Positions 63,841-64,000 of a DNA stretch of 64,000 bases are shown one piece after another. The stretch is from assembly GCF_934191625.1 (NCBI RefSeq), contig NZ_CAKPUG010000003.1, forward strand, positions 62,001-126,000. Reading direction: 5' to 3'. The stretch comes from an uncultured Lactococcus sp. GTDB taxonomy: Bacteria; Bacillota; Bacilli; Lactobacillales; Streptococcaceae. The translations under genes and the position numbers were made by a program. Every line of letters begins with the position of its first letter. The first letter of the stretch is position 1. The notes under the pieces are model-generated. The model made no database searches. It saw nothing but the letters and a program-made list of their open reading frames with translations, and had not been told where the DNA came from.

Positions 63841-64000
63841 TTAACCTCTCTTCGGGAATTTTGCTTCTAAACGGTAAATCACTTGCCCCTTGCTTGAGAA
63901 TTTTGCTTCATATTCTGTCATTACATTGACTTTGGCAAATTCTTCATCTGCGTGCAAGTCTAACCATACTTTTTCTAAAATCATACCATATTGACTCATA
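63841..64000 (-). CDS. 3' end of an unrecognised gene, cut by the window edge
   Basis: A minus-strand frame with a TAA stop at 63841-63843, reading back to the edge. The visible 53 residues (from [15 protein letters not shown] to [10 protein letters not shown]) are mixed alpha/beta and soluble. The ATG at 63999 could be the start or internal. The gene lies directly ahead of nrdR and probably in its operon. Family not recognised. Confidence 0.5.
   Translation of the reverse strand, partial: MSQYGMILEKVWLDLHADEEFAKVNVMTEYEAKFSSKGQVIYRLEAKFPKRG

Noticed and set aside
1..64000. CRISPR arrays, insertion sequences, prophage, T-boxes or riboswitches
   Set aside because: Looked for evenly spaced repeats, transposase motifs with terminal repeats, phage structural genes and the AGGGTGG T-box core; none was seen, though a profile search would be more sensitive.

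Overview
The window looks like a chromosomal segment of a low-GC Gram-positive coccus of the genus Lactococcus. The supporting observations are AT-rich DNA, TTG/GTG starts with AGGAGG-type ribosome sites, extended -10 promoters, the order nusA-ylxR-ylxQ-infB-rbfA, a typical lactic-acid-bacterial nox and LtaS, RNase J2, KtrAB, and a WxL surface-protein cluster. The large WxL cluster suggests a species of the garvieae group rather than L. lactis, but that is inference. I see no prophage, insertion sequence, rRNA or CRISPR array.

Layout. 1-9.3 kb: the 3' end of an unrecognised plus-strand gene, a very small membrane protein, then a tightly overlapping minus-strand operon running from lipoteichoic acid synthase through an EbsA-like protein and two GT-C-type membrane glycosyltransferases to a YibE/YibF pair. 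9.3-22.2 kb: smc-rnc, pta, udk, a Gfo/Idh oxidoreductase followed by tRNA-Arg, a convergent tRNA-Ser, oleate hydratase, manA, a second very small membrane protein and a CDF cation transporter. 22.3-27.9 kb: the rimP-nusA-ylxR-ylxQ-infB-rbfA translation/transcription operon under one strong promoter. 28-38.8 kb: lrgAB, der, an AI-2E-type exporter, ffh, ktrAB, rnjB, a DUF1801 protein and an alpha/beta hydrolase.

38.8-51.7 kb is the accessory region. It encodes five WxL surface proteins, two secreted proteins that look like WxL domains with the tryptophans replaced, two DUF916/DUF3324 membrane partners, a small sorting-signal protein ending in IPNAG rather than LPXTG, a divergent sortase with a C-terminal membrane anchor, a secreted Lys/Glu-rich protein and an Mga-type regulator. 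Together they form a complete cell-surface display module.

51.8-64 kb: nox with an elaborate upstream control region (Rex-like box, cre, 32-bp palindrome), a 75-aa protein, a probable stand-alone small RNA, tkt, an ascorbate-type PTS (PRD regulator/EIIA, EIIB, EIIC) with cre sites, and an operon nrdR-dnaB-dnaI-nitroreductase-pentapeptide protein. The last 160 bases hold the end of another gene.

The most unusual signal is a pair of unlinked paralogous 46- and 57-aa one-helix membrane proteins. Both have a TTGCRW-17-TATATT promoter followed by exactly six bases and then ATG, without a Shine-Dalgarno sequence, so both mRNAs should be leaderless. The alpha/beta hydrolase start has the same -10/ATG geometry.
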